DNA from: Melampsora larici-populina 98AG31
Taxonomy: Eukaryota > Basidiomycota > Pucciniomycetes > Pucciniales > Melampsoraceae
DNA: 64,000 nt
Direction: 5' to 3'
NCBI RefSeq assembly: GCF_000204055.1
Contig: NW_006768841.1
Span: 220,824 to 284,823, forward strand
Both the position numbers and the translations under genes were made by a program. This document shows, one piece after another, positions 1 to 12,806 of this stretch; positions within the stretch are counted from its first letter, which is position 1, and the number at the start of each line of letters is the position of its first letter. The notes under the pieces are model-generated. The model saw only the letters and a program-made list of their open reading frames with translations, did no database searches and had not been told where the DNA came from.

Positions 1-795
1 CTATTGATACCATCTTGTCTTTTAGGAGCATCCATGATACGCAATAAAAACAATTTTTCATGTGGAGTTTTAGATCAATGGGATCACTGAGAGACAGAAA
101 GAGAGAAGCCATTGATAATGGATAAGGATGACACAAAACTATTGAATAATAACTTTTTCATGAGGAAAAAGTATGATACAACTCCGAAGACTTATGAGGA
201 GGGTAAGGAACAGAAGCCCTGAGCGTGGGGTCCGCCAACCCTTGCAAACACACCAAACCCAACCGCTCAAAAGCCTTTATTTATGCTCATACACTCCTTC
301 AAAGTCCAAGGTCTCTAAAATCAAATTCAACCCATTTCCACGGGACTTCCGCACTTTTGGCATACCAATTCAACTCAGCCTACATGAGGGGGTTCAAAGT
401 TTGTTTTTTTACAATTTTTTCCAAAAAGTTACACAAGTTGTTCATAAAAAATATTTGTACTTAAAACCAAATGCTATACTCTGAAAGCCATTCAACAGTA
501 ACAGAAGGGGTGTTACATGATGTTTAAATTACACCAAAAATATGAGTCAGTGTATGTAGTCAATTTTGGAATGCTTGTGTCAAACTGAAGAAAATTACAG
601 AAAGTATCACATATGATTGACTCATTTGGATGAGCGGGGAACTGAGCAGACCTGTATGTACATGATAGCTAATAATTTACTCAGCTTGTTGCACATATGT
701 AGTGTGGGTGTTATGGCTCAGGTGTGCAGTGATAGATCTTTTGATGACAAACTACAATAATCATTGTTTTCCCAGTTCCACTTGGGGATAGTTGT
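1..795. other. Intergenic, no gene
   Basis: No convincing coding frame. A segment near 213-243 (AAGCCCTGAGCGTGG, then GCCAACCCT) is matched in reverse complement near 2036-2066, with weaker similarity for about 30 bases further in. These may be diverged inverted arms of an old element or two unrelated copies of a repeat. No target duplication was found. Confidence 0.4.
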
Positions 796-948
796 GGTAC
801 TCAAAGCTACATATGTACACATACATAGTTGCCGTATATAGTTTTTTTTGCCGGGGAAAAAACTCAAGAAGTATATTCAAAGTATTTTGCCCACCAAAAA
901 AAACTATATACGACAACTATGGGCATGTACATAGTTGCTTTGAGTACC
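796..948. mobile_element. Short foldback element (MITE-like)
   Basis: The first and last roughly 55 bases are imperfect reverse complements. The left arm starts GGTACTCAAAGCTACATATG and the right arm ends GCTTTGAGTACC; both continue inward through the shared GTACATAGTTG/CAACTAT and AAAAAAACTATATAC blocks. The short A/T-rich loop has no ORF. Size and structure fit a foldback MITE. The target duplication is not clear (possibly GT), so the superfamily is unassigned. Confidence 0.7.
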
Positions 949-2518
949 GTAAGTGTATAATGTTTACAGTGAACTCCATACACTACTTGCTTACCCTCCT
1001 ACTTGCTCTTTTGTCTTTTATTGTTGTCTCACTTTTGCGTACTGATTGTGTGCACCTCTCAGTCCCCTGACATTGTTGACAATATTAATAAGGTTTCAAT
1101 TTTCTATGACAAAATTCCACAGCTAGCCACTCATTGAGACAGTTTTTGATAAAGATTTTCATCATTGCTGAGACATGTTTTGAGAAAGTCTAGTATGCAA
1201 TTAGAGCCAACATATATGGAGCTAGGTGTTGGTTCAAGCCACATCAACACCTCCTGACCATCAAATAGAACCCCACCTTGAATGCAGTGATTTTATTCAA
1301 AGACCAAGCTATGTGGCAACTGCACAGATAGGCCAAAGTGAGTGTTGACATTTACCGTCCTGCTAACAAGCACCATACAATAAATATTTAAACACATCAA
1401 TCAACCAAGTTCCTTTGCTCCTCTCCAGTCAACTTTACATCATCCTGTGAACTTTCCTGACAAATGGCCTGTCAACCACCAATTACAGATGATCCAGATT
1501 GGGATACATGGAATTGTCCAATATAGGATGTTGCTGGTGTTCAAATGTGTTGGAAGTTCACGTTTGGAAATCTACATTTCAACTGTTGAACATTTCACCC
1601 TGAATCAAGACCAGAAGGGGTGGTTATCCTTTATGGCATTACAAAATCAAGCCAGATAAGCCTGATGTGATTGTACTCATTGGATGATCTACAACAAGTG
1701 ACAAATGGTCATCACTGTACATAAGCAAACCAATTTCCTTGACATCATTTTGCCTCCATATGGTAATCTTGAAACCTTTCCATTAGGTTATTGATATGTT
1801 TTGAGTGAAGATTTGGTCTTGAAGATGTTTGATCATAATTGTGGCTTCTGAAACAGGGTGGGCATTATCAGAAATGCAGCCAGATGTAGTGTGTAATGAG
1901 ATTGTGAGTGGCAGGTGAGTAGGTGACTGAGCAGAAGGTGGCCAAACCTGTGATGGAGATGTTGCAATCTGGATATGAGATGTGATGCTGGGGATGTAGA
2001 GGCGTGTGTACAGAATTTGTATGTGTTTGAGAGGGTTGGCAAACACCACACTCAGGGCTTCCATAGTACAAAAGAGTAACTTGTAACAACCTGATGGCCT
2101 AAAACCCAATTCTTTAGATGTAGAGAGGACACAACTTTCACAAAAACACAAATTATCTTCACCAAGCCAACTCTGCCTGCCCAAATCCTATTTATTGAAA
2201 TCTAGTTCCAACTTCAGATGACCCTGTCTCCCGTGGAGGTGGGGATATCCAGTGTACCAGACCGCTTGCACATTAGGTACTCAGGCTAGGGCTGTATAGT
2301 CCCCGGCACCAAGCCGGCACTGTTGGATTGGGGGCTGGGGTATCAAGATCCTTGACTTACCTTGGGGAAATTAGCAGCTGGAGGTAGATCAAGGAACTTG
2401 CGTGCAGGGATTTGGCAGAGAGCCTGCATGTATGATGATATTAATGATTGAGCTTCTGCACAGCCAACATAGATGTCTCAGATTGAAAAATCTGAGGTAT
2501 CATTGGATTGAAAACCTT
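949..2518. other. Intergenic, no gene
   Basis: AT-rich sequence with only short, compositionally random reading frames. I see no domain, splice structure or terminal repeats apart from the weak inverted match between about 2036-2066 and 213-243. Confidence 0.5.
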
Positions 2519-2526
2519 GTGCAGAC

Positions 2527-2846
2527 TAGGGCTGTGACCCGGACCCGGACCCGGCCCCGCCCGGCCGACTCTGCCCGACGACTTTCACGAAGCTGACGGT
2601 GCGTGCCCCGGGGCATCCATATGCAGTTCAATAACGGTTAAATACGGCCCCGTGGGCGCTTCAGGCAGCTCGGGCACTCGACCCGGCCGGGTTGCCGACC
2701 CTTTTTTCACCCAAAAAATGCCTTCACGCTACTCTCTTGCCGGCCCTGGTTGGCCCTGAGCAGTTCTCAGAGGTCATCGGGCTTGCTCAGGGCTCTATTT
2801 GGCCCCGGGTCCGGCCCTGAACTCACAGGGTCGGGTCACAGCCCTA
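2527..2846. mobile_element. GC-rich hAT-type MITE, 320 bp, intact ends
   Basis: Terminal inverted repeats read TAGGGCTGTGACCCG at the left end and its reverse complement at the right end. The element is flanked by a perfect 8-bp duplication, GTGCAGAC, at 2519-2526 and 2847-2854. An 8-bp TSD with ends starting TAGGG is typical of the hAT superfamily. The interior is strikingly GC-rich (ACCCGG and GGCCC runs) against AT-rich surroundings and has no credible coding capacity, so it must be non-autonomous. Confidence 0.9.
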
Positions 2847-3075
2847 GTGCAGACTATTTCCAATGATGTGTAAGGAATACACATGTGAAAATAGGCTATG
2901 GTAATAGGTTATGGGATTGAACAAAGCACACTTATGTGTCTTCTCTAAACTGGGCTCCAGATAATTCTCACTCTTCAAGAGACTTACTGTGGATTATTTG
3001 GAGCTACGTGAGCATCTCTTCTTTTGGTTGATTCTCTTTTAATATATCTTCTCTATTGTTTTGAGTAGCATCACT

Positions 3076-4005
3076 AAGGACCAGGCGCAGAAGCCCAGGT
3101 CTTTGTATTACCAAAATGAGTTGTTTTTCACGTTTGCTCACATTCACGTCTAAAAATGGAGTTATTTTGCCATCTGAGACACCGTACGTGATGTGATTTG
3201 TGATTCAGTGTTTTCTTCTTGTCGTGCCTCATATAGTTTCAGTGAGGCACAACTTCATACACTCATGAATGATGAGTGTATGATGTTGCTCTTTGCATGA
3301 CCCCAGATTTGTCGGATTGCATAGTAAGGGAATAAAAAGCTCTATTTCCGAGTCTTTTTATTTTCTTACTACTTGAGGTTTTTGATTTGTAACATTCGAT
3401 TTGATGACATTTTGGAAGTGATTTATCTTGCACTCTCTTGCACTTCTGTCCTTTTTGGCTCGTCTGGTTAACCTTTGTGAGCTTCATTCACAGCACAGAG
3501 CTATGGTTTTTGAAATAACCTTTCTGTGAAAGGTTGCAAGTGTACAGCATATATGATATATGTGCATATATCAAGCCCGTAATCCAATCTCCTCAGTCAC
3601 ATTCTCTAAATCTGTACCTGTGTGGTTAGTCTGATTTCTCTTGCTTTGTTAGATAAGTTGTTGTGGAGTCTATTTGGCTGGAATAGTAAATGGTGGTCTT
3701 CCATGTGGACAAATTTGAGCGGCAGTTTGTGAGAGGAAGGGAGATCAAAGAGGAATTGGCATGAGTCACAGGGGATCTGATTCGTCAAGAGAGCTCAGCA
3801 TTTGCACTGAGGTGTCAATCATTGGACATCTCAATGCCTAGGCATGGTGTTAGATAGGTAGGTGTGCGACATGCTGTAGCATGTCACATGCACTCTAAGT
3901 GAGATCATCCAGGATCATCAGCAGATCTCAAAGTCAAAGATCAATCTAAAAGTGCTTTTACCTACTAATAACAAGCACAAACCAGGAGATCTGCGCCTGG
4001 TCCTT
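3076..4005. mobile_element. Putative non-autonomous DNA transposon, 930 bp
   Basis: The ends are inverted copies: AAGGACCAGGCGCAGA at the left and TCTGCGCCTGGTCCTT at the right. They are flanked by the trinucleotide ACT on both sides (3073-3075 and 4006-4008), consistent with a 3-bp TSD. With the flanking bases the ends read CACTAAGG and CAGTAAGG, so a CACTA-like assignment is possible, but a Harbinger-like one is not excluded. No transposase ORF lies inside. Confidence 0.6.
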
Positions 4006-4008
4006 ACT

Positions 4009-5119
4009 GACTCTCTGAGACTATGGATTATTTGTATCTAGCTCATAATTAATATGAAAAAGTTCAAAGTTTAATCTTGTCCCACTGCTCTCCTCAAGTC
4101 AATCTCTCCGGAAAGGATCTGCAGCTCTAGTGAAGGCTAACAAAGGCCTTACATGATGCCTTGTATTTTTCAATCTGTGGTATCTATGTTGGCAGTGCTG
4201 AGTAGAAAGTTATGCCATTCCAGGAAAGGTGCAGCACAACTGGGAAGTTGCGGGGACAGGACCCTGTAGAGCGCACACAGACCCTCCTAATTTGTACCCA
4301 AATTATGTTTTTGTCAGATTTTAGGCTTTTTCCACACAGCCATGACCATTTTACCAGTTTTGAAAACTGTCACAAGTTAAACTATGCCACAGCTTTCTAG
4401 TACATATAATTTTACTATGATAGGGGCAGTGGTTTTGGGTAAAACCCAATGTAGAGCCCTGGCCCCAATATGTAGGAATACACCCAGGATCATACAAAAA
4501 TGTTTTCTTGCATTTTCCTCCTCAACCAGCCCTCCAAAAAACTCAAGGTTGGTATCATAAGATAGCCCTTCTTTGCCTGCACCCAACATGCTACTGTGCA
4601 CCTTCAAAGGTAGTTGAGTGTTGTGTGCATGAGCAAACACCCCAAAAGTGTGTTTTGTTAAGAGGGTTTGTATACACTTTCCAGGGGAATGGGTCTTTGG
4701 CCCTAGATAGTAGGTATCTGGGTTCACACTCAATGGCTACAGAGGCTGCTTTATTAGCATAGGAATAAAGAGTAGGTAAGAGAACAGACATGACAATCAG
4801 TGGTTGAACTTTAGAGAAAAACACGGAAATTCAGCGGGTGGCTAATTTATGTCTGACATGTTAGATTATGATACATTTTGATTTATCCCCTTTAACCTTG
4901 TCAGGGTGGGTGGGTGGTAGAGATTTTTCAATAAACAAAAAATGTAGAATATAGATTTTTTCTTGGATAATGGAAATGGATGAAAGAGATGATAATTTTT
5001 TATAATGATTTTGTTCTACAGCATTTGCAAAAAGCTTGCAGCAAATTCACCGCCAAATTGCTTGAGTTCTGCGGGCAAATTTGAGCAAGCTTTTTGAAAA
5101 CGACTGTAAGCAATTAGGA
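4009..5119. other. Intergenic, no gene
   Basis: Several open frames of about 60-118 codons occur between 4212 and 4824 on both strands, but they overlap in opposite directions and show no domain or splice logic. No gene is called. Confidence 0.4.
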
Positions 5120-6496
5120 TACAGCCATTCCAATATTGCTTGTTGCAACATTTTTGAAAAGAAAAAGTTTATGAGCTTGAAATCTAAGTTTTGAACAGTT
5201 AAAACCTGAAAATTGGCTGTATTTCCCTAAATTACAGCCAATTTCAAAGTTTTAGTGAGTAAAAACTTAGGTTTTGCCAAGTTTCACTTTTTATTTTTCA
5301 CAGCAGAGCAACAAGAAATATTGGAATGGCTGTGTCAGCCCTGAGTACATACACATGTACCCAAAACTAACCTGTAACAGTAAAAACCCTATGTATAAAA
5401 TCAATTACATGCTACATACTGAATATAAACTGTATGTAACATGTAATACAATGTCAAAACCTTTATTACATATACCTGAACCTGTAAAACAACATGGAAT
5501 ATGTAATAAATCACCATTTACACCTCATAACTCAGTGTCAAGAGTTAAAATGCTTATATTACATATCACACATAACATGTATATGTAACTAAGCATCACT
5601 AGTAACAATCATTACTATATGTTAATGACTAACACTACAAAAAATGTCATCTTTTCTCATGAGACTAGAAAAGTCACGTGACATAGAAAAGTTTTGTCCA
5701 TACTTTTCTTTTCTCACTTTACTATGTTTGTACATCTGGATTTTACCTTAAGATATAGAGTAAATTTTGATTACCAAATTTGCAGTTGACTCCACGAACA
5801 AACCAAAAGAATGCTATACAGGACAAGATATATGATAACTGACTAGAAATGCTTAAGATGATGATTCAAACATCATGTCTAGTATTTTATAAGAAAAGAT
5901 ATGAAACCTAGCTAGTGAGTACTTGTACTGAAGTCAGATCTAAGTAATCCAAATGTATAATGAAGGCTTCCTTTGATCAGAAAAAAAATACGAAAAGGAA
6001 AGTTACTTAATCTTGCACAGGATCTTTTGTGCACACATATAATCTAGAGAAAATTGCTCTCAGATAATCACAAACAACACATTGCCAATCAATCATTTGA
6101 CGACTTTTGACCCTTGCATATTCATCAATGTGTACAGTCCCAACTCAATACACGTTGATGCACATATTTGAACAAAAAACTTCTAAGTATGACTGTAAGA
6201 CAAGGAAATTTGATACATCGATATCACACACCATATCACAAGGTCACAACAGTGGAATTTCAGATTTCAGTGAATCACTAGACTAACGAGATCGGAGGCT
6301 AGTGGTGTGGCAGGTTTGGAAACCGGTGAGGTGGGTTCAGGATTAGTTCGAGCTACACTGCAGCATCCTCAAAATCGCAAGTGCGTTTGCTAGGTTCAAG
6401 AAAGTGAGATGATCATAGATGATGTGACAAAATACAAGTAAAGTGAGTTGTGTGAAGACATTTATCATGATACGTTGTGATTTATTAAATGTTTAC

Positions 6497-6994
6497 TCAC
6501 TTCTCCCTAGAAAGAATTGCTCCACGTCTTGCCACGTCTCTGTTGTAACGTTTGAATGCGCGCATATACTCTTTACGTTCCGCGCGTGATTTCTTTAGTT
6601 GCTCCTTGAGTATATGATGATGGGCGGAAAATTCGGGATCAGGCAAACCCAATGCCATTTCTACATATCCCACTACACGTTCAGCATCACAGAGATAAGA
6701 AATAGTATCATGAATCTGATCCTGGATAGCACTAAGATGATCTTTTATCAAGTCGAGTTCTTGGGTGTTGAGAAATTGATAGTGTTCTACATGTTTTTCA
6801 AGAGCCTGAGGGACCAAATGGTAGCATCCCGAATCAAGGTGCAGTTCAAAACGCAGATTGAACGAGCTGATGCGCTCTGGAGAAGTCTGTTGTGAAAGTT
6901 CCGAGGTTGGAGTTCGAGTTTGGAAGGCCATGGCTCGTAGCTCAGGCATGACACTTCCCCGTGATTGACCATAGATCATGAAAGTTGGGAACAT
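6497..6994 (-). CDS. CACTA accessory protein, 165 aa, unknown function
   Basis: I do not recognise this protein. The chosen ATG (6992-6994) opens the frame MFPTFMIYGQ; the same frame is open to an earlier ATG at 7063, but a TTCTTTTAG acceptor-like site lies just before the chosen start, suggesting that the upstream part is an intron. The protein is soluble-looking, has no membrane segment, and has a basic, probably helical C-terminus (KEQLKKSRAERKEYMRAFKR, then NRDVARRG). It lies in the left part of the CACTA element, divergent from the gene at 7868. Conserved genes of this kind in CACTA elements are usually assumed to help transposition or to be captured cargo; here that is inference. Confidence 0.55.
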   Translation of the reverse strand: MFPTFMIYGQSRGSVMPELRAMAFQTRTPTSELSQQTSPERISSFNLRFELHLDSGCYHLVPQALEKHVEHYQFLNTQELDLIKDHLSAIQDQIHDTISYLCDAERVVGYVEMALGLPDPEFSAHHHILKEQLKKSRAERKEYMRAFKRYNRDVARRGAILSREK

Positions 6995-7867
6995 TGTGGC
7001 AACTTTCCTAAAAGAATTGTCAGAATAGAGAAAAGATAAACTGGAAATCGAGTGAAATATCATCGACTAACTTGAATATAGGTGATAATTAAACGAAACG
7101 GAGACAGGACAAATCACTCAAAGTGAGTTAGGCCCAAGCGAGGTTGACATGGTTTATTATCATAAGAACAAAAAACGAGATGGGTAGGTGTTTTCAGAGG
7201 TGAAAGGGCATTGTTAATTTGCCTTGGTGTTGATCTGTAGTTATCTTCTTACCCTTTCCTAATCTCGTTCCTAATCCCATTGCTTGCCCCACTCATGCAC
7301 CACTTGCATGCATGGAATTCTTTATGAACATCCGATAATATATATTATATTTACACAAAGTCATTTTAATAAATCGGCTCTCTCGAAGATGGATATAAAT
7401 TTCTTCCTTTATTATTTCCCAACTCGTGCGCTAGGGATCGTGAAGGTATTGTCATGATATAACTTTAAGTCTCGAAAACGGGCAACTCATTGATTCTGCA
7501 CTTTGACCATCACACCCCAACTCACCCTTTCGAATGTGCACTGTGACATAACAAAAGGAAAAATATGTACGTGGTTTAACTTTCATGATCCCCTGTATGA
7601 TGATATTTCAGCAATAGATCCCGCCACAACATAGAAAAGAACAATGTACGTGAACTAAAGCAATCACTGACTCACAAAAAATACATCTGTCTTTTATGAA
7701 CCACCACTACCTGTTCTTTTTTATATCAGATATCTAATTTCGAAGATTATAAAGGTGAATTTTCACATTCAGTGATGATACTAGATCAATACCTTCAGAT
7801 AGTTTGTCTTTGTTAATTTTCTGATAATTAGCTGTTGATCTAATCGTCTGGATTCTTTCTCACAGAT

Positions 7868-8716
7868 ATGACGAAAAGTAAAAGCCGCAAAGGGTCGCTT
7901 AAGTCTCCTGGGGCTTCGATGGTTGCGGATCATAGTCTGAAGACGAAGGAACCAACTAGCCCTACCCCAAACTCAACCCAAACTGCTAAAGATCCCAGCA
8001 CGAGTCAAAATCCTCAAGCAAACTTCTCAAATCTTTTCAATCATCCGTTGTGGCCTAAAGTCCAAACATTACCTAAAGACCTCCATGTTTTTCTCGAAAT
8101 CGACTTTGAATCAATGGCTTCAGGGATAAAGAACTTAAATTACTACAGGGTCTTGGCTCATTTCAATCCCGAAACAAAATCGCGTCCGACTCATAACAAG
8201 GCCAAGCTGACTCACGACTTTATGACCGACTTGCGACCACTTCTTGAGCCATTTTTGATCAGAACATCTGTTCCACCATCTGACACTCTCAAACCCGATA
8301 TTGATTTCGATCCGCTCAGTCGTCATACTACCCGTGCAATGTTATGTGACGCCATCCATAGCCGTTGCCCAGGTGTTACAATTCGACAAGACGCCCGAGT
8401 CGATCAAGTCCTGGTACTCTACAAGGCTCATGTGGATCCTGATCTAGTCCTACCTTTTAGTAAGGAGTTCAGTTGCAAGCCCAAGACCCTCGCAGCTGGA
8501 AAGGCTCATAAAAAGACAATCGAATTCTTACGATTTTCACTCCAATGTCATGCTCCATACATATTTGTCCACTCTGTTGGTCTAGTACATCCGGTTCTGG
8601 TCGACTTGTACATAAAATTTGTTTGTGAGGAGGATGTTCCCGAAGGACGTGTTATCTCGGGATATCATTATTCTCAAGTTTCAGACCTGATGCCGTCGGT
8701 GGATATGCAAGAGTGA
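7868..8716 (+). CDS. CACTA accessory protein, about 282 aa, unknown function
   Basis: Begins MTKSKSRKGSLKSPGA with a basic, serine/proline-rich N-terminus of about 55 residues, followed by a globular-looking region (NLFNHPLWPKVQ through DLYIKFVCEEDV). No known family is recognised. The frame ends at 8716. A downstream stretch starting after an acceptor at 8789 (TINQPSSFVKKVFHAP) is open to a TAA near 8883 and could be a second exon joined from a donor inside the last codons of the main frame; that donor would be weak. The gene lies directly upstream of the transposase, on the same strand, with about 490 bp between them. Confidence 0.6.
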   Translation: MTKSKSRKGSLKSPGASMVADHSLKTKEPTSPTPNSTQTAKDPSTSQNPQANFSNLFNHPLWPKVQTLPKDLHVFLEIDFESMASGIKNLNYYRVLAHFNPETKSRPTHNKAKLTHDFMTDLRPLLEPFLIRTSVPPSDTLKPDIDFDPLSRHTTRAMLCDAIHSRCPGVTIRQDARVDQVLVLYKAHVDPDLVLPFSKEFSCKPKTLAAGKAHKKTIEFLRFSLQCHAPYIFVHSVGLVHPVLVDLYIKFVCEEDVPEGRVISGYHYSQVSDLMPSVDMQE

Positions 8717-9207
8717 TTTTGTGCGTTACTTCATCTATCAACAAAGTCTCTAACAAATCTTTAACCTGCTTTTCTTGTAACACAGACTATCAATCAACCC
8801 AGTTCATTTGTCAAGAAGGTGTTTCATGCACCCAATCTCCGAAACACTGGTTTTGGTTCCCAATGGCCGCAGATGCTTGTTTAAATAAACGATAAGAATT
8901 CAAGTTTCAGCCTAAACCAAAGGATATTCTAGTAGGAATCTAATTCTACGTGATGTATCGGCTTATATGGTGTAACTTTTTGTGGATCGTGTGGATTGTG
9001 TTGCGAATGAAATGTTGTACTATTTGGCTATATCATGTGGCAGACTTCTGTGAACTCTTTTTTGGACTACATTATACATACCATTCTTGCTTTCCAAAAG
9101 TATACCTCATTGTATTTTCACCAAGGTTTTTTTCTCGTATGTTCTGCTTTTTCCGTTAACTATCTGTCAAATATTCAACATCTATACTGTGTGATTTGTT
9201 CGAGAGG

Positions 9208-12200
9208 ATGGCTCCTCGTCAAAAGCAGGCTGGACATGTCCGGCGTATTGTGTGCTGCTGCAAAGCTTTCCATTGCAGTTCAGGTGTCTATTTGGATGCA
9301 TATGGGCAACAGCAATCAGGAGTTGAACTTACTCGGGAAGCATATGAGGCTCATCAACGTGCTGAGCTTCGTAACCAGGCTCAAGAGTCTTCCTTATCAA
9401 CAAACTCCAACATCGAAGGACCTTTGCTTGAGCCTGGCGGTGGTTCAGATCAGGATGATCTGGTTACATCTCTCGCACAGATCTCTTTACAATCATCATC
9501 TATAAGAACCACTAGGGATCATCTAAATGTAAACGAATCATCGAATCCACTGCAAGAATCTCAAGTGGTAGGAACTCCCCGACCTGAGTCTGGAGAACGA
9601 TTAGACATAAATCCCGAATGTTCCTTCTCTAATCCCAATCGTTCCACATCATCGGAGAATACAGAAGCAACACCATCAAGAACTTGTCTAGCAGCTGTTG
9701 TCGCCCAATCTGAAGGTGTCAAGAAACATGATTGCAGTACGTCTTTCATCCTAGTGTTGACATCCAGAGTCTTCCGTAAACTAATCTGTTTATTTTGCAG
9801 GCCGATTTCACAAATTTACGCTCACACAAGTCCCAGCGTTGGCTCTACATGCTGTGCTGACAACGGTAATTATGAATATATACGACCATTCATCAAATAG
9901 TACAGCTTCCTGGCTACTTAATGTCCAGAGGATCACGATCGAATTATCTTGGACTCTGGGACTTGTACCATGTCTCTCACAAAGTTCTCGCGTCCTTCTT
10001 CCGGCTGAGACTGTTGCTCTACGTAAAATACCAAAAGGTATTGGTACCGCTATCAACTGGCTTGAGATCGATCCTGACCTGATCTATATGAACTGCTGCC
10101 GAGCATGCTTTGCTTTACATCCACCAACCAACACGCCAATGCGATGCAATCATAAGATATCTACAATTCCGGGTGGGCCTATTGAAAACAATCCCGATAT
10201 GGTGACGAGTGCAAATCCAACCACACATCCTGATGATGCCTTCACCGAAGAAACTTGTGGCGAACCTCTGATAAAATTTTCCCGAGGAAACGAGAGACCT
10301 GTGCGGCAGTATGCGTTTCAAGATCTCTCCAATTGGATATCACGCTTGTTGTCTCGTCCAACGATTGAGCTGTCCCTTGATGAATCACTCGAGGAATCAT
10401 CAAAGCCATTTGAACCGGCCTCCAAAATCAGCGATATTCATCATTCAAAGATTTGGAAAGAATTCAAAGGCCCAGATGGAAAACAGTTCACAAAAGCCAG
10501 CGGGAATTTGGTTTTTGGGATGTTTGTGGATGGTATCAATCCATTTGGAAATAAACAAAGTGGTCATCATACATCTATCACTTTTATCATACTAGTTTGT
10601 CTAACACTTCCATTTAAGATACGGTTTCGTCCTGAAAATATTTTCATTGCTGGAGTGGTTCCAGGACCACGTGAACCTTCACTGGAACAAATGAACTGGG
10701 TTCTAAGGCCAATTGTAACTCAACTTCAAACCTTGTGGAATCCTGGACTTTTACTGTCTCAAACTCATCTCTACAAAGAGGGACGCCTGGTTAGGGCTGC
10801 ATTACTACCTTTTGTAGCCGACATCCCTGCTTTGAGGCGCTCTCTGGGTTTTCCAAGCGCAACAGCAACCTATTTTTGCTCCTACTGTCTTCTCAAAAAA
10901 AGCGAAATCAACAATTTTGACACCACATCATGGCCTTTACGACCTTGTGCTCAACACAGAGTGTGGGCTCAACAAGCTCGAGATGCCAAAACTGTTTCAG
11001 AAAGAAAAAAAATCTTCAAAACTCATGGAGTGCGGTACTCCGTATTAATTGAGTTAGAGTACTGGAATATCATCGAATTTCATGTTGTAGATTCAATGCA
11101 TAATCTGTTGCTCGGTCTCTTCATGTCGCACTGTAGAAGGTTTTGGGCAATGGCGGAAATTACCAGCGAAGAAGACAAAGTTCCAGGAATCAGTACAAAT
11201 GAGCTACTAAGTCTATTAGCAGAACACTCCGAAAAAAAACCCAAGAATCGCAGGTTGCCAAAGGTGGAGAAAAGTGTTGATGGTGAAAATGTGATAGACA
11301 ACTCATTTGATGATGGCACAGACTTGAGTGATTCTGAATTTGATCCGTTGAATGATAGTGGATGGGTAGGAGAGTGGGTTTCTCCACCTCTTGACGAGAT
11401 AATCTTTGATTCTTCAATGTTACAGTATGTCAATTCTTTCTTACCACGGATTCATATTCCAACGTGGATCAAGAGAGCAATACCAGCTCTTGGGAAGGCT
11501 TCCTTTGGTAAGCTTAAAGCTGATGAGTGGAGAAATCTATTCTCCATTCAATTACCCTTGGTATTGATTCCAAAGTGGTTTGGTAATGATCAAGTTCAGA
11601 CTTCTTTGCTGCAGAACTTTTGTCATCTAGTTTCATTAGTCAACCTAGCTCTCAAGCGTGCAATCACGGATGAACACATACAGAAATACCGTTATCATAT
11701 TCGAGAATACTTGGAAAGCTCAGTTATACTTTTTCAGCATTGTACCCTGACACCGAACCACCATATGGCCATTCATTTGGGGGACTGTCTTGAAAAGTTT
11801 GGTTCAGTGCGATCTTGGTGGTCTTTTCCGTATGAACGCCTAATGGGAAATATTTTGAAAGCCTGTCATAATAATCATGTTGGTCAGTGTTTTGTATATA
11901 ATTGTAATACATCCCTTCCTCAGCTAAAGTCAGATATTTGTTTAATATTGCAGGGCAGCTCGAAATCACATTTCTCAAGAACTTCTGTCGGGCCGGGAAT
12001 CTCTCAGCTCTACTTCAAGATGAGAAAAAACTGCCAGACGAACTCAGACCCCATATTACGCAGCTGAAATCTTTTTACGAGCCGCAAGATCCTAAGCCCC
12101 ATGTCGAATTCTCGGCTCGAACCACTGAGTGAAAACACTCTAGCACTTTTGATTAGGCGTCTGGATGATGATCAATGTGATAGCTGTACATGGTTAGCTC

Positions 12201-12673
12201 CGAAGATTTGGGCCACATTGTCGTCTGATGATGCACTTGGCTTTTCACCAGTTCCAGCCCGTGCTTTTTTTCACAAACGACAGGAACATTGTGGTGTGAC
12301 CTACTCAAACTTCAAGAGCAGTATGGATGATAGCTTTGTTGTCTTCCGATCAATCACAGACACCTCTGACTGCTTTGGACGTATATCAAAAATCTTCGAA
12401 CACCATCGATCTCCAGTATTGGGTGAGAATATAATTGATACCTGGCTACAAATTCAGTGTTTCAAGCCAATACCATCATCATCAAGGGACCCTTTTGCAC
12501 GTGTCCAGATGCCAGATATGAACATGCATTTACGGGTGTGGGATGCGCCTGAAGATAGAATAGTCAGACTAAATGAGATAATAGCACATTGTTCATGGCT
12601 AATGTATAAGCCCAAAGAGTTGAGTAGGAATCTCAATATTCCTACTGTGGCGCTGGTCTCAATGGTGCGATGA
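9208..12673 (+). pseudogene. TNP2-like CACTA transposase (Transposase_21 type), apparent frameshift
   Basis: Exons are 9208-9736, 9801-11882 and from 11954. The N-terminus has a cysteine cluster (IVCCCKAFHCSSGVYLDAYG), then an acidic linker and the catalytic region with DGINPFGN, ENIFIAGVVPGPREPSLEQ, FCSYCLLKKS, VRYSVLIELEYWNII and VVDSMHNLLLGLF, which I associate with TNP2 proteins of CACTA elements. The second frame ends at 12132, while clearly related sequence (SRLEPLSENTLALLIRRLD) continues in a different frame from about 12101 to 12673. That implies a one-base indel near 12080-12115, an unrecognised intron, or a sequence error. Apart from this, the gene of about 1,100 codons looks complete. 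The product would bind the CACTA ends and cut DNA. Confidence 0.88.
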
Positions 12674-12806
12674 GGGGTATTTGATGCATTCCAGTGCCAA
12701 ATATCTCACCAAACCAATACACAATCATCGATACAAAAGATTAAAGATAGAATACTTGTATGACATAAATAAGAGTCCTGTTTACAATATGTTCTTTGAA
12801 ATGAAA

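Noticed and set aside
2235..2345. tRNA- or structured-RNA-like GC-rich segment
   Set aside because: No cloverleaf with proper anticodon arm, T-loop or acceptor pairing could be drawn.
4377..4824. Opposed open frames of about 80-118 codons
   Set aside because: They overlap on both strands, show no domain, splice structure or composition bias, and have no supporting context.
9035..9505. 156-codon + frame overlapping the TNP2 first exon
   Set aside because: It runs out of frame with the conserved cysteine-rich exon starting at 9208 and has no recognisable content.
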